From Allodiplogaster sudhausi (lineage: Eukaryota > Nematoda > Chromadorea > Rhabditida > Diplogasteridae), in assembly GCA_945643635.1 (NCBI GenBank), contig CALZFC010000105.1, forward strand, positions 749,501 to 813,500: DNA of 64,000 nucleotides. The letters run 5' to 3'. Below the pieces are notes generated by a model that was not told where the DNA came from, did no database searches, and worked only from the letters and a program-made list of their open reading frames with translations. A program made the translations under genes and the position numbers. Positions 36,253-48,184 of this stretch are shown one piece after another. Positions within the stretch are counted from its first letter, which is position 1. Every line of letters begins with the position of its first letter.

Positions 36253-38406
36253 AGAGAGAGAGAGAGAGAGAGAGAGAACAGGAATATAGGGCGAGATAAA
36301 AATAAACCTTAAGTTAAGCTTGTTTCATTTTAAGTTGGAGCGCAATTTATGAAGACTCAGACAATTGACAACAATCTGAACCCGGTGTGGAATGAGACAT
36401 TCGAGGCTATTGTTGATCAGGTTTTCTTAACCTTTTTACTCTTTATTTCCCTTTTACTCTTGCTTCAGGCAGATGGGCAGACATTGAGGATTGAGTGCTT
36501 CGATGAGGACCAAGGACAGGATGAAGAACTTGGACGGCTTTCTCTCTCCCTCTCTCTCATTCGAGAGAGAGCTTCCCTCGACAAGGTTTTTTCTTCTCTT
36601 CCATGTTTCATCATGTTTTCCATGTGGTTAAGTGGTATCCTCTGGAAGGCTGCAAGCACGGAGATCTGCACATCAAGGCAACCTGGTTGGATTTGAGTTG
36701 TTCGGCATCAGATGTGGAGCGGGAAGAGTGGCAGGCGGAGTGGGCTCAAGCAGAGAAAGCCATCCACTCCGCCCTCGTCATGGTTTTCGTGGACAACGCC
36801 TCCGATCTTCCAGTATAACTACTACGGAATTCCTTGATCCTTGGTCCTTTCATGGTGCTTTGCAGTATCCGAAAGCCAAGCTGGAGCCGTCTCCCTTCAT
36901 CGAAGTGTCGTTGGGGAAGCAGAAGCAGCAGACCCCCGTCCGGGTCAAGACTGTCAATCCTCTGTTCCAGAGTCGCTTCCACTTCTTCGCCAGCGCGCCC
37001 GCTGCGCAAACGCTCATCTTCGAGGTTAACTTCCCTTCTTCAGCTTCGTCAATTTCCGTCTCCTCCTTTTTACGTGACCGCTTCAGCAACTGTCTGAAAC
37101 AGGCAATAGACGAGGGGACGCGTCGCTCGCTTGGCAGCGTCTCTCTTCCACTGTCGAATCTCCTGAAGATGCCCCGACTGGAGTTGTACCAGGAGACTCT
37201 GATGCTTTCTCTTGGTGTCCAGCAGTCACCTCTCGTTGTCACAATCCGTGTTCGGGTCCGTATTTCTTGAATGCTAGAAAGTCCAAGTGTGCTCATTTGT
37301 TCAGGGTCTCGTGCAAGGAGTAGCGAAGGCTGTGGAGCCGGCCGAGCTGAATCAGGATCTGCTGGCTCACTATGCTAATGGTTCATGAGCCCTTCGTTCT
37401 ACTCATCCCTTGTGAATATTGCAGGAGCTTACATCGAGAGAGCAAATGGAAGTCGCATTGAGAAGACTCAGGAAAAGAATGGAATGGATGAGTTGCTCGT
37501 AGAAGAGAGAAAGGGGAAAGGAAGCGCGGCAGACACGGGGTCAAGCATCTCCATCCACTCCAGTCAAGGCATCAAAGGGACTAAGCTTCCCACCTCGTAC
37601 GAGTTGCAGCTGAGTGTGGTTCACGACGTGGATGGAGGCAGACTCCTGGTTAGCCACTGTCTGGGGAGGAAGATGACCGAGTTGTGTTTGAGTTGCAAGT
37701 CAGTCGCGGCCGTCTGGGATTCCCTCGCCCCTCCAGCTCTTCTCTTTATGTTGCCGTTGCTCTCGTTGACGCGAGTTCTCACGAAGTCTGCGAGAAACGA
37801 AAGACTTCTTCTGTTCGCGAAGCCGAGCCTGTCTTTGACAACAAGTTAGTACCCTGTCATCGGAATCCTGCTAACTTGAGCCCCGAATAATGAAGTACTT
37901 GAAACGTCTGGAGAGGGATTAGAAGGAACAATTCATTTGGCTCAGTCGGTAATATCCTAATCAGAGTGAATGCTCTCATTGGTTGTTCAAGAGTTGCATC
38001 TACTGAAATCGACGCCCCAGTCACTGGTATTGCTGTGGAAAATTACTAGTCTTAACTTAATGAATTCTGCTCGAAATCTTTTTCGAATATACCCTAATTT
38101 GGTTCTAATAACTCAAACTTCTAGGGCGAATTAGATTCCTGTTAATTACAAACAAATTATTTTTCCTTTGTAGTTTTGTCTTCCAAGTTGCCAAAGGGGA
38201 CATCGCTAACTACGAGATTGAGTTCCGGCTCAAGGAAGAGCAAAAGCGAGCCGTAATCTCCAAGAAGATTACACTGGCAACGGTCTTCAGCTACTCATTC
38301 CTCGCAAGAATATCTTTCCTACCCTTTGCAGCTTCGGTTTCGGTTGGATAGTCTCCCTGGGTGTAACCTGGCCAAGCAGTGGGTCCAGCTACAGCCACTC
38401 TCCTAA
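34244..38406 (+). CDS. ESYT2: Extended synaptotagmin (tricalbin-type ER-PM tether)
   Basis: ER-anchored lipid-transfer tether at plasma-membrane contact sites. Exons: 34244-34268, 34521-34692, 34743-34860, 34909-35070, 35141-35260, 35453-35542, 35698-35784, 35833-35922, 35973-36072, 36335-36420, 36469-36585, 36633-36812, 36866-37024, 37103-37255, 37305-37380, 37425-37844, 38174-38282, 38332-38406, about 780 codons. Order: MYYKRKPPYG start, hydrophobic hairpin (AAVAACGLSYFL... to VVWLCLLIAFNVAKSY), SMP domain (VEWMNK to FPEPN), C2A (GVVRITVIEARHLENRDISF, GKSDPYCEI, NPVWNETFE), C2B (VMVFVDNASDLP...PSPFIEV), linker, C2C (REAEPVFDN...LAKQWVQLQP). Smallest intron is 48 nt. The C2C exon 37425-37844 needs a frame change near 37,650. 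ESYT1/2/3 cannot be told apart; the symbol is by best resemblance. Confidence 0.9.
36105..36282. repeat. (GA)n microsatellite in E-Syt intron
   Basis: Mostly pure GA, about 36,190-36,275, with degenerate GA before it. It is on the sense strand, opposite in polarity to the repeats in most introns here. Confidence 0.9.
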
Positions 38407-38638
38407 CCTGGCGAAACGGTAGGCCAGCGGCAGCCCCTAGCCTGCCGTCCAAGCTTCTCCTCGCTTCTACTGTCACGAGTCGCTGTACTTGCATAATTCG
38501 TCGAGATAATCAACTGTAGCACCGCTGTTTTAGACATTCCGCCGAAATTTTTATTTAGCATTTCATTGAATAAATTTTTTGGAGAGATAGAAGCAGATTC
38601 GGCGGAAAAATTTATTGTTCTGGTCCAGCTTCTTGATC
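38407..38638. other. Convergent 3' ends of E-Syt and ataxin-2
   Basis: Only 232 bp separate the two stop codons, so the transcripts' 3' ends must be very short or overlap. No gene seen. Confidence 0.6.
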
Positions 38639-39395
38639 TCACTGGTCTCCAGTCCCTGCGTTGGCTGAACGACATGAGCTAACTACACGAGAGGGAGAGG
38701 GAGGGAGAGATAGAGAGAGAGTACCGTGGTGAAGAGACGAACTGTTCAGTGGCTGATGCATTATGGTCGCGCTACCTCCAACTGGGCGGATGTGAGGTGG
38801 CGGGGAAGTGAAGTACATGGCTGAAAATGAAAACGGATAGGGAATACAAGAGGGAAGAAGACTTACGTTGCTGGTAGGCGGCAGTGGAGTGAGCAACGTA
38901 CTGGTGGGGATGCATCTGCAAGCGGCCATTCACTCACCATCTTCCCTTCCCCAACTCACTTCGCTCTGGTCGTATGGAGTGGCAGTCATGTACATCGCAG
39001 CGGCAGGAATGCCAGCCCCTCCGTAGTACGACACGTGGGGAAGACTTGGCTGGGAAGGGGCCATCATCTGCCCGCCCATGCCGTGTCCCTGCTGGGAAGG
39101 GGCCATCATCTGCCCACCCATGCCATGCCCACCCCCCACCCCTCCCGGTCCGGGGGTCGGCGGCTGAGATGTGCCGTGTCCATTCGAACCATTACTGCTC
39201 GCTGCTCCTGTAAAGTACCGAGCGGAAAGGATAGGGAATAAACAGTCGACAACTTTGGACATGGAGAATAGGACAGCAAATACCGTGTTGTGATTGAGAC
39301 TGAGCAGAAGAAAGCGGAGGAGGGTAGGCGTGGGTTTGCAGCGGCTGCTGAGAGGGAGGCATCTCAGCCATTCCAAAGCGAGAAGTCATCTAGGA

Positions 39396-39440
<45 letters not shown>

Positions 39441-40036
39441 AACAGACGGACATTACTGGGGACAGCGAATGGTCGACCAGAGAGGGGGTGTACCATCGCA
39501 CTGGAATTCGGGGCCACGTGCATGGCATACGCAGTGGGCTGGGCAGACCCCGTCCCTCCCGCACCTCCCACCACTCCACCGTATTGAGAGTAGTATTGTT
39601 GCATCTAGAAATAGGGAAAGAGAGATGGCAAAGAAACTGACAGGGAAGACAAGGAACACTAACTGCAGCTGCAGTGGCAGCAGCAGATTGCTGAAGGTGT
39701 GGCAAGGGAGTGGTTTGGGTGGCTTGTTGGTAGTTGGCGATTCCAGGGTGGACATACATCGGAGAAGCCGACACTACAACCATTTCGAGCATAACTCTAT
39801 GTTATATTTACCAAATTCAAAAAAATTGTTAGCAGTTGGAAATAAAAATAATTCTGGAGAAGATGAAGGGGGGGGGGGCGCACTCGTGGTGGGGATGGGG
39901 CGGCGTGGAGTGGCGAGGGGAATCATCTGGGCAGCAGCCGTTCCCGTCTGGGGAGGCCGTCCACTCGCTCCAGCCACCAATCCACCACTTCCCATCATGT
40001 ACGAAGTCTGCAGAAGGACAGAGAGGAGACGAATGA

Positions 40037-40088
<52 letters not shown>

Positions 40089-43000
40089 AGTGAGAGAACG
40101 AACGATACCGGTTGAATGATGAAAGGAGTAGCCTGCTGTCCGAAGTGAGCGGGAGATGCATAAACCATAGTTGTCTGCATCGAAGGCATCGCTGACACGT
40201 GGCCAGGGACAGCCTGAAGGAGAAAGGGAAAGGGGAGGCGGAAGAGATGAAGATGACTACCTGAAGAGGTAATGTGGATGGAGTAGTGTAGACGGGGACA
40301 GAGACGGGGAGGGAAGTGAAGACTGCTTGGGGAGGGGGAGCAGGGGGCAATGAAGAGGGACACTCCGCTACAGTCTTCGGAGTGAAGGCTGGCGCATCCG
40401 GATTGAAGGAGAACTTCTTCGAGCTGAAGAAGAAGGCTGAGGAAGAAGAGAAGCACAACCACTTACGTGTCTTTGCTGTCCTTGCTCTCTTGGCTAGTAG
40501 CGGCCTTGGCTGTATCCGCCTTCTCCTCCCCCTTCCCCGCTTCAGCAGTTGGTGCTTCCTTCGCAGCTTAAACGAAAGGATCGTCATGACTGCGGCAAGA
40601 CAGAAAAGAACCCGAGCTGTTGGTGTGCGTGAGATTCGGAGGTCCTCGTCGCCAAGCGTTGTTGTTGGGAGGGGCTTGGGGAGTAGCAGGAGAAGGCGCC
40701 GCAGAAGACGCAACTCGAATGTGCTCCCTCCCCGATTCCTCATTCTAAGAGACACACGAAATATCATAAGATAAATGGTGAGTAAAGAACCTGATTGCTG
40801 TCCTGTCTGGATGGGCGGCTTTCTCGGTAGTTCGAAGAGAATTCGGTGTTCCAATTCCGTAGATTCTCAACACGGCCAGCATGAGCGGAGTTAGCTTGGG
40901 GACGCGGGTTCGGGCTTGTGCCTGAGGCAGGAGGGAAAGGTCGTGGAGAGGGGTTCGTGTGACGAGAGGCGGGAGTAGACGTGAAGGTGGCTGAGGAGAC
41001 TGCGGGAGAGGGCACAACGACATCTCGAGGGGGCGGAGAAACCGGAGAGGACAGCACGCGAGGGGATGAAGAAGACACTGGAGACGAGCTCGCAGCCACT
41101 CCCGAAATACGACCATCGCGAGGACGCTTCGAAGCTGAGGCAGACACCACACTTCATTCCTCGATTCTTACGATTTCACTCTCTCTCTCTCTCTCTCAAT
41201 CTTTTACGGTCTACCGTCGTCGTGCATCCCTCCTCGCATGTGTTGCCCAGTTGCCTTATGATTCGTCTGCTGATTTTGGAAGCGCCCACCTCCAGAATTA
41301 GTGACACCACCGCGACCTCAAAGGAAATCTTTCTTTATGTTCAACTCGAACAAACAGTGAAGATGAATAATTTTCGTTCTTAACATTATGAATGGAAACC
41401 TTTATTGGTGTCACGTAGGCCTTCCGCCCTTCTGTTGATCGGCTGGGGAGGAAGAGGACGGCTTCCTCCACGAGAATTGTTCGAGCTTCCCCCCCTCAAT
41501 CAAGAGTATTGGTGATGGAACTAACAGAAGAGACAGTGAGTGAACCTCTTAGACGTGTTTCTTTCGTCGTGGTTGAAGTGGAGCTTGTCGAGGTCTCTCT
41601 CCTCGTCGTCGTTCTCCAGAGCAGCAAACTGCTTACTCTGGCAGTTCGTTTCGATCTCCCTCGCGATCTTCTCCGCTCTCTCGCGATCTTCTTTCGTCCC
41701 TTCCACCTCGGCTCTGAAATCTCGGCTTCCATTTTCATTTTAAGAACGCCTAAAACAAGAGAGATAAGACAGATCGAAAAAGGGACAGACTTCTGATTAA
41801 GAAACGAATTTACTGACGTTGTGTATTGACTAAGATCTTCATCGAATGTACTTTGGACGCCAAGTTTGTGATTGGCATCAAACATTTCATTGACTCCCCA
41901 GCCTCCATTCCTGGCAGAATATCCAGTTCGAGCAGCTGAAGAGCCTACTTCAAGCTGAAAAACGACTTGATGTGAATCACGGAGATAGGGAAAGGGAAAC
42001 GAAACCTCTGCAGAGTCTTCTCCAGTTTCTTCGCCATCCCCACGCCACTCTTCGAACTCGCATTCTTCTCCCTTCTTCTTCAAATCCGAATTGTAATCTC
42101 GGTCCGTTATAAAACCTGTAATTTTACACATTACAGAGCAAAAGTAGAAAAGAATCATTACCTAACACAAAACAAGTAAATTTGAACAGATGACAAAATC
42201 TTGGGATGATTTAATTTTTAAACAGTTTAAGGGATTGGGAGAAGCGAAAAAGTAAAGGGTAACCTCGTATGTGTTTTTCATCAGCAAGAGGGACTGTAAC
42301 ACAGAGGACATTGTTCCATTGCAGCCGGCGCTTCTCAACCAAATCACGCAGCCGCGGCAAAAGATTCTCGGCATTCTCAGGAGTCGACTCGTACGAGCAA
42401 TACAAACCAACTTCCATCTGCAAATGAGGCTGTTAAACACTTTGGTGCTATGTTACTTGGGGGGCAGTATACTTTTTTTTTCCTTTTCGCTCAAATCGTG
42501 CACAGGGGGGTTCTCGAGCATGGGGAACACGAATATCACGTTTGTTTTGTACTCCTATGCGTATAAAAAAGTTACCGTACATTAGGTGTTAGGTAGATCA
42601 TGTATGTTATACATGTTGTCTGTGAGTCAGTGTGTTGGTAGATAGCAATTCGTGTTGCCTCTCCCTCATAACCGATGGCGTAGATCATCCCGGCAGAGGC
42701 CACTCACTCTCTAAGTTACTCATTGCTCTACCACCCATCCCTCGCTAGTAAGAGGTATATAAGCGCCCCGGAAGTGGGACCCGTTCAGTTATTCCGTTTT
42801 TACGGCAAATATGAATGCCCAAGCGCATATGCTCTCCCTCCGCGACTTTAATCTCTTCTCGTCATGGCCTGAACTTGCGTTCATGTCGAGCGCTGACTTC
42901 GACACCTTCATAGCGGAAAGGGCACTTCTTTGGACGAACAGGCCCTGCCCAATTTGTGGCGGGCCGAGGAGTATCACCCCGAGGGATCCCAATGCTCTTC

Positions 43001-43120
43001 GGTGTGGTGAAAGGGTTGAAGAAGTAATCGAACGTTTCTACTATCAGGAGAAAGTTCGAGTGTAACGTGCGCACGTGTACAACCAATGGTTCAGGGATAT
43101 TCTCGTTAGTTAGCGAACAG

Positions 43121-43167
<47 letters not shown>

Positions 43168-45131
43168 CAGGTTGAGTACTACACACTGAATCCGGTTCGT
43201 CGCATGGGGGGTCCGGGCACGGTAGTGCAGCTTGACGAAACATGTGTCGTCCGTCGCAAGTTTAACCAGGGGCGCCTTGTCCGCAAGGATTGGCTGGTCG
43301 GAGGCATCCAAGACGGCACTCGCATGGCCTTCTTTGAGATCACAGGCCGACGCAACGCGGCCACCCTTCAGGCGATCATTCAGAGATGGAAGTGGGAAAA
43401 GAATAGCGAGGACTTACTCTATGAGTTGTGGCGAGAGATCGCAAAGCGTTACCCACTTACATAAGCGCGCTCTCATTCCTCTCTCACTCTCAAATTTTTA
43501 AATATTGTAATAATAATTAGAAGCAATGCGTTTTATGTGTTAATGGAAGCATGTTGTAAATATATTTATGTCGTTGTCACTCTTGTCCGGCATGGTCATG
43601 GTCTTAACGCGCAAAAACAGTGCAAACACGTGAGAGGCTTTTACTAGTTAAGTACGGTAACTTTGTTAAACTGCATGCAAGCGCAAAACAAACGTGATAT
43701 TCGTGTTCCCCATGCTCGAGAACCCCCCTGTGCACGATTTGAGCGAAAAGGAAAAAAAAGTATACTGCCCCCCCAAGTAACATAGCACCAACACTTTTTC
43801 ATGCTAAATTAACACAACGAGAGCCATGTGGAGCTCGAGCCGAAATACATTTCCCGCAACATTATCGTTTGCCCAAATTAACCATTTTATGGATGATAAC
43901 CTGCAAACCCTCTACAACCAAAAGTTGCTAAAGTGTCTACTTCAAAGTAAAATGAGGCAGATCCAAAATCAGACAAAAAACTCGAGTATCTGTTCTATTT
44001 GGAAATTGATGTTCGTTTTTCAAAAGATAGGAAGATTTTCAATAAATGTCAACCTCATGAGATACTCCGGCGAAGATTCCATTATGCACGCTCCCATCTC
44101 TTGCTTCAACCAGAACCTCTTTGCCCTAAACGAACATCATTTTAACAACCGTTCAAATTGTCGACGCTGGATAGGTTAGAGGGAGTACAATTTTTTGCCA
44201 TTCGAATCCAGGCCTAAAACCCCCTGTGCACGATTTAGGCTCGAATGCAAACAAATTTTTCCCCAACAAAATAGGGAAGGAAGCGGGGGAAGAAAGCAAT
44301 AACTAACAACTGCCTCATTCACGATGCTAAGCATCACATAATTCGCCTGCAGACCAGTCACCGGTTGCGGTAGCAGCTAAACGACAGAACTTGGAGAGGT
44401 TTCCGCTAATGGTACTTAATGAGCTATTAAATCGCACGTAACCTCTTCCTCTTGGGCGACGACATTGTTACGGCGGGTCATGCCTGTCTATACAATTAGA
44501 GACAAAGCAAAGCACGGGAGTAGAACTCTTCTGAGTTTGTGCAAAGCACACTGCCAGACTCGCGGAGAATTGGTGGGCCCGGTAGAATGCGTGCCCATTT
44601 CAATTTCGGAAACCTCGCTCTTATGGCACTCGCGCACCGAATGTAACAGCAATTCTTATTTTCTGCACATAATTAGAGTACGGTATTACTCACGGGAAGA
44701 TTTTTTTAGTACCCTTTTAAGCAACGAACTGTGCGATTCCTTAAGGGTTTTCCGTTCGAGAGTTCCGAATATTCATGTTTTGGCCTAACATGGCCATGTT
44801 GACCTCCCGAACTAAAAATTTTTTGCGGCACACGATTCAGTGCAAAGAGGGTGGGCGCTAATACACTGCCTGATACCCCGTGAGACTGTCAACAGCCTCA
44901 ATTTGCCTCTGATTTATTCGGTGGTATTGGCCCACAGGTGAACACACGCGCTACAGTAGTTCATATAATCGCAGCACACAAATTTCAAACACTATAAATC
45001 GTGATATTTAGCAGAAACGATCTAAGAAATCAGAAATCAGATTTACCGGCCGATTTAGAATTATTAGGAGAGTGCGAACGGCCCGAGCTAACAGAACGCA
45101 ACGCGTAGTCTCTTATGGTCAGCTCGGTCAT
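38639..45131 (-). CDS. ATXN2: Ataxin-2
   Basis: RNA-binding regulator of mRNA stability that binds poly(A)-binding protein. Minus-strand exons: 45131-45047 (start MTELTIRDYALRSV), probable small exon(s) near 44,350, 42417-42264, 42115-42006, 41954-41818, 41713-41546, 41494-41400, 41316-41215, 41134-40791, 40744-40612, 40566-40467, 40423-40261, 40213-40109, 40007-39812, 39773-39664, 39604-39452, 39389-39284, 39207-38960, 38915-38867, 38820-38725, 38682-38639. Phases agree at nearly every junction from 42,417 on. Order: partial Lsm (RRLQWNNVLCVTVPLADEKH), LsmAD (NGGWGVNEMFDANHKLGVQS; AEKIAREIETNCQSKQFAAL ending ENDD), RG-rich segment, PAM2 motif FSFNPDAPAFTP, then a Gln/Pro/Met-rich tail. The first Lsm exon is unresolved. 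A Merlin transposon sits in the intron before 42,417. It shares an upstream region with ALKBH4. Confidence 0.9.
39393..39437. repeat. (GA)n microsatellite in ataxin-2 intron
   Basis: Reads CT on the ataxin-2 sense strand, just before the exon starting at 39,389. It acts as that intron's pyrimidine tract. A second one lies at about 40,034-40,085. Confidence 0.85.
42756..42763 (+). promoter_or_regulatory. TATA box of the Merlin transposase
   Basis: TATATAAG lies 48 bp before the first transposase ATG at 42,811, inside the element. Confidence 0.5.
42811..43464 (+). pseudogene. Merlin transposase remnant (zinc ribbon plus partial DDE domain)
   Basis: The first open part, 42811-43065, starts MNAQAHMLSLRDFNLF and contains the zinc ribbon CPICGGPRSITPRDPNALRC. 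The second, 43204-43464, starts at VVQLDETCVVRRKFNQGR, which carries the first catalytic Asp in the LDET motif, then WLVGGIQDGTRMAFFEITGR. It jumps directly from QAIIQRW to KWEKNSEDLLYELWREIAKR at about 43,390. The region with the second Asp and the final Glu is missing. A (GA)n tract (43,122-43,163) sits between the two parts. Unless an intron and deletion are both misread, the protein cannot catalyse transposition. Confidence 0.85.
43798..45046. other. Ataxin-2 intron region without clear features
   Basis: On the minus strand this holds the remaining 5' intron(s) of ataxin-2. A candidate Lsm exon is 44,347-44,309, reading ANYVMLSIVNEAV between AG and GT, but its start phase does not join exon 1. 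Positions 44220-44236 (CCCCCTGTGCACGATTT) match an internal stretch of the Merlin inverted repeat exactly. Plus-strand ORFs here show no domain. Confidence 0.45.
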
Positions 45132-45477
45132 TTTTTAGTAATTATTGCCTCCAAAACCATTTGTTGTGTGTTTATTTAAACGATGAATATTGTACTTTTT
45201 GGCCGCGTGTCAAAAATTTCCAGGGGAGTTTTGCATTGGCTTGATTCACCGTGATTCATTTAATTATCTTCAATGCATGTATTTAATTGTATATTTACTG
45301 TAGATGATTTTCGTATTTCATCAGCATTACAGAGTTTCGCGTCTAGAAAATAGTGTCCAATGACCCCGAAGAAATGTTCGAACAATAAGTAAAATTAGAA
45401 GTGAACATTCCTACAGAAGTACAGCATATTGCAAAATTCTCGTTAATCTTTAAGTTTTTCAAGCTAGTACGTTTGAG
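45132..45477. promoter_or_regulatory. Bidirectional upstream region, ataxin-2 and ALKBH4
   Basis: The two start codons face away from each other across 346 A/T-rich bp. No TATA box at a conventional distance is obvious. Confidence 0.6.
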
Positions 45478-47002
45478 ATGGCGACCTACAAGGACCTTCC
45501 ATGCGGATGCAAGGGTATAAGATTCTGCGCATTCTGCAAGGACAGCTATCGAGTCCAGAATCTGAATTTCCGTTCTGACGAATATAATAATCGCAGGTGT
45601 TTTATATATTCGATCTCAAATCAAGCCGCATACCACGTTCCTGGATTAACATCCAACGCACTACTGGAAGAAATAGCAGGGCACGCCAACAGTCAGTTAA
45701 ATAATTTTTTTCCTATTTCGGCTAGTGAAAAAATACATACTGCTGAAATATACCTCTAAAATTGTTCTCACCACTCATTTCTTCATTCTTTCAAGGCTCA
45801 TCGTTGGAAGAAGGCGAGAAATTGGTTATCGAAGGTCTTCTGTTGCTTAACGACTTTATCAGCGAGGACGAAGAACGGGATTTAATGGAGCAGATTGACC
45901 GTGTCGAATGGGCACCGTCCCAATCCGGGCGGCGCAAGCAGGTTACTGTTATTTATTCCTATGTTGAATCCCTACTATTACGAAAGGGATTCATCATGAC
46001 TATATTTTCTTATTCCTTCTTGAGGATTATGGACCGCAAGTTAACTTCAAGCAGAAGAAGGTAAAGACGTCTAAGTTTGTTGGTTAGTTTGTTTTATTCC
46101 CTTTCGAACCCACAGGTCCCTTTTTCTTTACTCGGATAGGGCCACATTTCATCCACATTTTGGTGATATGCTTATTTTTCCCTGTGCCCATCTCACAATC
46201 GGCTCGATACAACGATTAATTGATAGATTTAGCAATTTTTTTTAAACATTTTTGTCCGAGGACTCAGAAATTGGGAGCCTTTTGGAGGAATCGACTAGTA
46301 CTAGTCTTTTGAACTTTAAAAAAAGATGTGATATTGCTAAGGAATGCCGGAATACGCGGACATGCTTCTGGAGAAGATGACAGAAAAAGGTCGTGGTCGA
46401 CTCAATGACTATATTCCATTAGAAATGTGCAATCTTGAATACGACGGAGCTCGCATGTCCGCTATTGAGATGCACAAAGATGATATGTGGATCTGGGGCA
46501 ACAGGCTGATCTCGTTAGTTGCTCTTCCTTCGGGCTGGGGAGAAATGTGCCAGTATTCTTTAAGATATATACTCTGATTTTTTATCTTATTGTTTTTCTT
46601 CATTTAGATAGTTAATCTAAGTTTCTTAGATTTTATGATTCCGAGTGAATACTAGGATAAATCTACTGGAGGGATCTGTGATGACTCTGGCGTCCGATGA
46701 AAAGAACATCATGTGCTTCGTGCTAATGGGAAGACGTTCTCTCCTTTGTATGGCAGATGAGGCTCGCTACAAGTGGAGACATGCTGTCTTTAGTCACCAT
46801 ATCAGAAGCCGTCGAATCGCTCTCACAATGCGAGAGCCAGCTCCACACTTCTTGGTTCGCTTCATTCCACCATTTCATGATATTTCATACATACAGCATC
46901 TCCGTAACTTATTTCTGTCTATAGCCTAATGGTGAGCTGTTCGAAAAGTATGGGAAGGAGTTGGTGCGTATCGCCCAACAGCGTGTACAGCTACGGTCTT
47001 GA
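45478..47002 (+). CDS. ALKBH4: ALKBH4-type 2-oxoglutarate/Fe(II) dioxygenase
   Basis: AlkB-family demethylase; mammalian ALKBH4 acts on actin methyl-lysine and on DNA 6mA. Exons: 45478-45596, uncertain middle, 45796-45941, 46025-46082, 46342-46513, 46656-46854, 46925-47002. The family N-terminal Cys motif CGCKGIRFCAFC is present at residues 9-20. Then come LVIEGLLLLNDFISEDEERD, the strand SQSGRRKQ-DYGPQVNF, the iron-binding H-x-D in MHKDDMWIWGNRL, and the distal His with the 2-oxoglutarate Arg in KWRHAVF...HHIRSRRIALTMRE. All catalytic ligands are kept. The ending KYGKELVRIAQQR matches the family end. The junction from 45,596 to 45,796 did not resolve in phase, so one small exon may be missing. 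Confidence 0.92.
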
Positions 47003-48184
47003 CGTCGATACGGCTCCGTTCTCCACTTTTTATACTCTAGCATTCTTAGAATAACATGTTTAGTGTTCTAATCACATTCGAATGTTCACGACGAACTGTC
47101 TACGTATAATTCTTCCACACGGCCGATAGTCAGAGACCCGCAGCATTCCTTTATTCCATTAAGTATGAATATATTTATATGGTAGGTAGAGCATCAATAC
47201 GGGAATCAACAACTTATCACTGCATACTTCGTTTCAATAGTACGTGGATAGTGGGAGTCTCCATTGCCTTCATTGCATGCGAATGACTCTTGAAGGCAAC
47301 TGGTTTACTGCCCAAGAAAATAAGAGAATTCGAAGCTCCGTTGACAGTCCTTGCTACTCTTTCGTTGAAATGGCGTTGCTGAGACATATCACGGTAGATT
47401 GTCTGCGTGGCTACCTTTCGCTCTCGTAACTTAACGTGGGACGGCGATTATAAACAGTTTCACTCCATATTGGTTGTACCCTTCTCTCTATCTCCGAGGC
47501 CGGAGGCAGACTAATTGTGGTCCTTGTAGAGATTCGTTCGCTCACCGAATCCAGGAGGCTCAGCTGTGCTTGAGCATCTCTATGCTGGTGAACACGTGAA
47601 AAATTTTGTTCGATCTTCCGTAGGTAACATATGCGAAACTGAAAGATCTCGATCGTTTTTCTCAGTTTGTTTAATACTACAGAATCTTACGAATCGCTGT
47701 ATAACAAAAGCCGCATGCGTTTCGCATGCAGAAAGAGCACTTCCATTCGTTGCATTTGAAGAGCTATTATCGTCTCCCAACGTATTTGCTGTATCAGCAG
47801 GTAAATTAATTATTCGTTGGAGCATTTCCACGTCCTTAAATATTTCTACCAAATTCTCAAAAGAAACATGAAATGTAAACAAATTTACTCACCTCTTGAA
47901 AGATGGATCCGTTAACCAGGCGTTGAATTTATTTTTTGGAATTTGAAAAGACGATAAAGAGATCAAATAGCACAGAAAACAACTTTTATTGTTTCTTTCA
48001 AAGAGGAAAATCGGCCATATTCCAGTGTAAGCAATTCCAGATCGAGCAGCATAGTGAGTTTGTTGCTATAGTAACCACCAACAATTCAAACAACAGATTG
48101 TCATAACATGTGATAGCGAGTACAGAATCAAAGATAACAGTGTTTACCGCGTAAGATGGTACAGTTTCTTCATACAAGATGTTT
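47003..48184. other. Convergent intergenic region, ALKBH4 and TBC1D10
   Basis: No gene I can support. A minus-strand ORF at 47,882-47,580 (MFTFHVSFENLVEIF...) is 100 codons and of protein-like composition. It has no domain, no splice context and a plus-strand ORF of equal length over it. Confidence 0.45.
47985..47990 (-). terminator. Poly(A) signal for the TBC1D10-like gene
   Basis: AATAAA on the minus strand, about 195 bp past the stop codon at 48,185. Sequence match only. Confidence 0.5.

Larger units (their letters stand above)
42444..43789. mobile_element. Merlin-superfamily DNA transposon (internally deleted)
   Basis: Two nearly identical terminal inverted repeats of about 106 bp (42444-42549 and 43684-43789), starting GGTGCTATGTTACTTGG and differing only in homopolymer lengths, enclose 1.13 kb. 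The element is flanked by a perfect 8 bp duplication AACACTTT (42436-42443 and 43790-43797). It encodes remnants of an ISXO2/IS1595-like transposase. Length-8-to-9 duplications, GG termini and this transposase are the known marks of Merlin elements. It lies in an ataxin-2 intron, with its left end 27 bp from the 3' splice site at 42,417. Confidence 0.9.

Noticed and set aside
39836..40854. 341 codon minus-strand ORF as a single protein
   Set aside because: It runs through several ataxin-2 exons and introns in the wrong frame; the ataxin-2 exons have consistent phases and the PAM2 motif.
47580..47882. Small gene in the ALKBH4/TBC1D10 gap
   Set aside because: Open frames of similar length on both strands, no domain and no splice or start context.
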